Below, in pieces: positions 62,430 to 64,000 of a stretch of DNA of 64,000 bases. Source of the stretch: Karstenula rhodostoma CBS 690.94. Its lineage: Eukaryota > Ascomycota > Dothideomycetes > Pleosporales > Didymosphaeriaceae. The position numbers were made by a program, and so were the translations under genes. Under the pieces are notes generated by a model. That model was not told the origin of the DNA. It did not search any database and saw only the letters and a list, made by a program, of their open reading frames with translations. The DNA is taken from positions 444,198 to 508,197 of the forward strand of contig MU001500.1 in assembly GCA_010093485.1 (NCBI GenBank). Direction: 5' to 3'. The stretch's first letter is position 1, and each line of letters starts with the position of its first letter.

Positions 62430-64000
62430 CTAAAACATCGCACCGTCCATGTTCCGCTGTGCTATGGGTGCACCGTTGATAGGACGAGGTGGAGAGGGCC
62501 TGCGTGCTCCAAATGGACCGGCGGGCATGGGCGGGCTGTTCAGGGACTGAACCTGGGCGTTTTCGTGTAGACTCCTCCCCTCGCTCATGGTCTTCCTCAA
62601 CGCTGGCCTGGGCGGTTCAGCTTGGCCAGTTGAAGCTTCGTACGAATTCGTCCTCATTGACTCGGAAAAGAGAGCGTTCGGCGAATCGAGGCCAGCATGG
62701 ATCGCTGGGTCGCGGATCTCGGAGCGACCAAATCCAAATCGCCTTCGTGGGTTGATTGGAGGAACCGGAGGGGGTGCCGTCTCCATGCCATTCCTCAAGG
62801 AAGCGCCCGGCGGCAGGTTGACAGTGTCGATGACTGATGTGGTGGAGAGGAACATCGGCTCACCAATGTCGGCCTTGGCGATGGACTTTTTGCGGAGCGT
62901 GCCCACCTTTGCCATGGGGGGAGGTCTCGCATCTGGGTTGAAGGCTATCTTGTCAGGAGTCCCAGGGTTCGATACTGGCGGGGTATTGGCTGCGGAAGCC
63001 GCCGAAAGAGGTGGGGCTTGAGGACGGAAAGCAGAGCTTTGTCCGCCAGGTGAAGGGCGGGGCGACACAGGGAGTCCAGGCGACAAATGCGCACCTGGAA
63101 CATTAGGTATTCCATTGCCGGTTTGGATAGGCTTGAGGTGCTTTTTGCTGTTGCTTCGTGACCTAGATTTGCTGTCATGGTCAGAAGACGACCGCTCAGC
63201 AGGCAATGGCTGGGTGGCATTGACCGAGTATCCTGGCATCGATGGAGTGGAGTTAGGAGGGTAGTAAACTGATCTGGACCCGATACCTTCGCCCATGGCC
63301 TGTTGGAGATCATCCCGGTACTGCTGGGGAGGGCGGCTGCGAGAGCGGCCGGACGACACTTCGGAGCTAGATCGATCCCTGCCAGAGTCTTTGCTAGATG
63401 TGGGAGGTGATCTGTTTTGCGAAGGTCCACTGCGGTTGCTGTCACCTGTTGCCGATCGTTGGCGCGGCTCACCTGGACTACGGTCGCTGTACGGAAGCGC
63501 ACGCATGTTGTGCGTGACTGACGATCCCTCAGGGACTCCAGCAAGAGAAGTGCTACTGGCATTGACAGAATTTGCGCCTAGACCAAGCACCTTAATCGGC
63601 TTGAGAGAGCCGTCCGGGTTTCGGTGGTTGTCTACAGTAGCAAAAGACTCCCGGCTTGACTTCGCGCGAAGCATGTTGAGAGCACTTTTCAGACCGCCAT
63701 GCTGCCCGGCTGGTGTAGGTGCAGGGCTTGTGGATCGACCTTCAGCACGAGCGCGGAGGCTCTCCTGGATAGCGCGTTGGCGTAGCGCAAGATCCCGCTG
63801 GAAAGCTTCGTGTTCCTCTACACTACGGCCACGAAGGTGTCCCTTGTCCTCCTCTTGCGCAAACGACGGCGTATCAGGAGAGAAGGGTGACATTGGAGAG
63901 GCGGGGTGGGGTTGTGGTTGGGGCTTCGGCGCGTCCATAGGGCTCACAGAGCTCATGCTTGCCCTCTCGTTATAGAATGGGTTGCTCTCGAGGTCATCTA
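62430..64000 (-). CDS. Large disordered protein, C-terminal part (cut by window edge)
   Basis: The frame is open from the TAG-complement stop at 62430 through the end of the window, and the sequence before the ATG at 63954-63956 still reads as protein (DDLESNPFYNERAS). So that ATG is internal and the gene continues to the right. The 520 visible residues are rich in Ser, Pro, Arg and Gly and look disordered. One charged helix is clear (EEHEAFQRDLALRQRAIQES), followed by a Leu-containing segment (GGLKSALNMLRAKSSRES). Many SP/TP and RS sites suggest phosphorylation. No family recognised from this part. Confidence 0.8.
   Translation of the reverse strand, partial: DDLESNPFYNERASMSSVSPMDAPKPQPQPHPASPMSPFSPDTPSFAQEEDKGHLRGRSVEEHEAFQRDLALRQRAIQESLRARAEGRSTSPAPTPAGQHGGLKSALNMLRAKSSRESFATVDNHRNPDGSLKPIKVLGLGANSVNASSTSLAGVPEGSSVTHNMRALPYSDRSPGEPRQRSATGDSNRSGPSQNRSPPTSSKDSGRDRSSSEVSSGRSRSRPPQQYRDDLQQAMGEGIGSRSVYYPPNSTPSMPGYSVNATQPLPAERSSSDHDSKSRSRSNSKKHLKPIQTGNGIPNVPGAHLSPGLPVSPRPSPGGQSSAFRPQAPPLSAASAANTPPVSNPGTPDKIAFNPDARPPPMAKVGTLRKKSIAKADIGEPMFLSTTSVIDTVNLPPGASLRNGMETAPPPVPPINPRRRFGFGRSEIRDPAIHAGLDSPNALFSESMRTNSYEASTGQAEPPRPALRKTMSEGRSLHENAQVQSLNSPPMPAGPFGARRPSPPRPINGAPIAQRNMDGAMF

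Noticed and set aside
1..64000. tRNA and rRNA genes
   Set aside because: I looked for the conserved T-loop string GGTTCRA-TCC and for rRNA landmarks by eye and found no convincing match; a covariance-model scan would be decisive.

Overview
The window is nuclear DNA of a filamentous ascomycete (Pezizomycotina). Genes are split by short introns of about 46-120 bp with GT-AG borders, intergenic gaps are 0.3-3 kb, and both strands are used. The gene set includes a CFEM protein, a deuterolysin, an Ecm33-type wall protein, TDT and MFS transporters and aminoglycoside-phosphotransferase-like kinases. A placement in the Dothideomycetes is my inference from the style of the lineage-specific proteins, not something the sequence proves.

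Layout. 0-7.6 kb: the 3' end of an unknown gene, an FAD monooxygenase and two large disordered proteins. 9.4-16.5 kb: a conserved block with the Ski2-like helicase SLH1 and the R-SNARE YKT6, divergently transcribed. 17-36 kb: an accessory-looking stretch. It holds three dispersed paralogues of an apparently undescribed protein family (C-x-H-x-L-H-P ... C-P-x-C), a membrane mucin-like protein, a short inverted-repeat element, a decayed gene carrying 21-bp repeats, a small secreted Cys protein, an MFS drug transporter, a heavily broken chitin-binding (CBM18) protein, and an M35 metalloprotease gene with one in-frame stop. 36.9-49.2 kb: mostly metabolic and secreted enzymes (type-B carboxylesterase, old yellow enzyme, GDSL esterase, TDT-family organic-anion transporter, APH-like kinase) with two further inverted-repeat elements. 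49.5-59.3 kb: an Ecm33-like membrane protein, a 1030-residue nuclear-looking protein with a duplicated Cys/His module, glucosidase II beta subunit and a CFEM GPI-type protein. 59.3-62.4 kb has little certain coding. The right edge cuts a large disordered protein.

I joined exons by hand from splice sites and frame. Totals divisible by three are noted. I ran no database or alignment search. Family names rest on recognised motifs. For hypothetical proteins I describe only what is visible.

The strongest candidates for something new are the three-paralogue C-x-H-x-L-H-P family, the duplicated C-x3-H-x13-C-x2-C module in the 1030-residue protein, and the cluster of mobile-element traces and dying genes between 17 and 36 kb.
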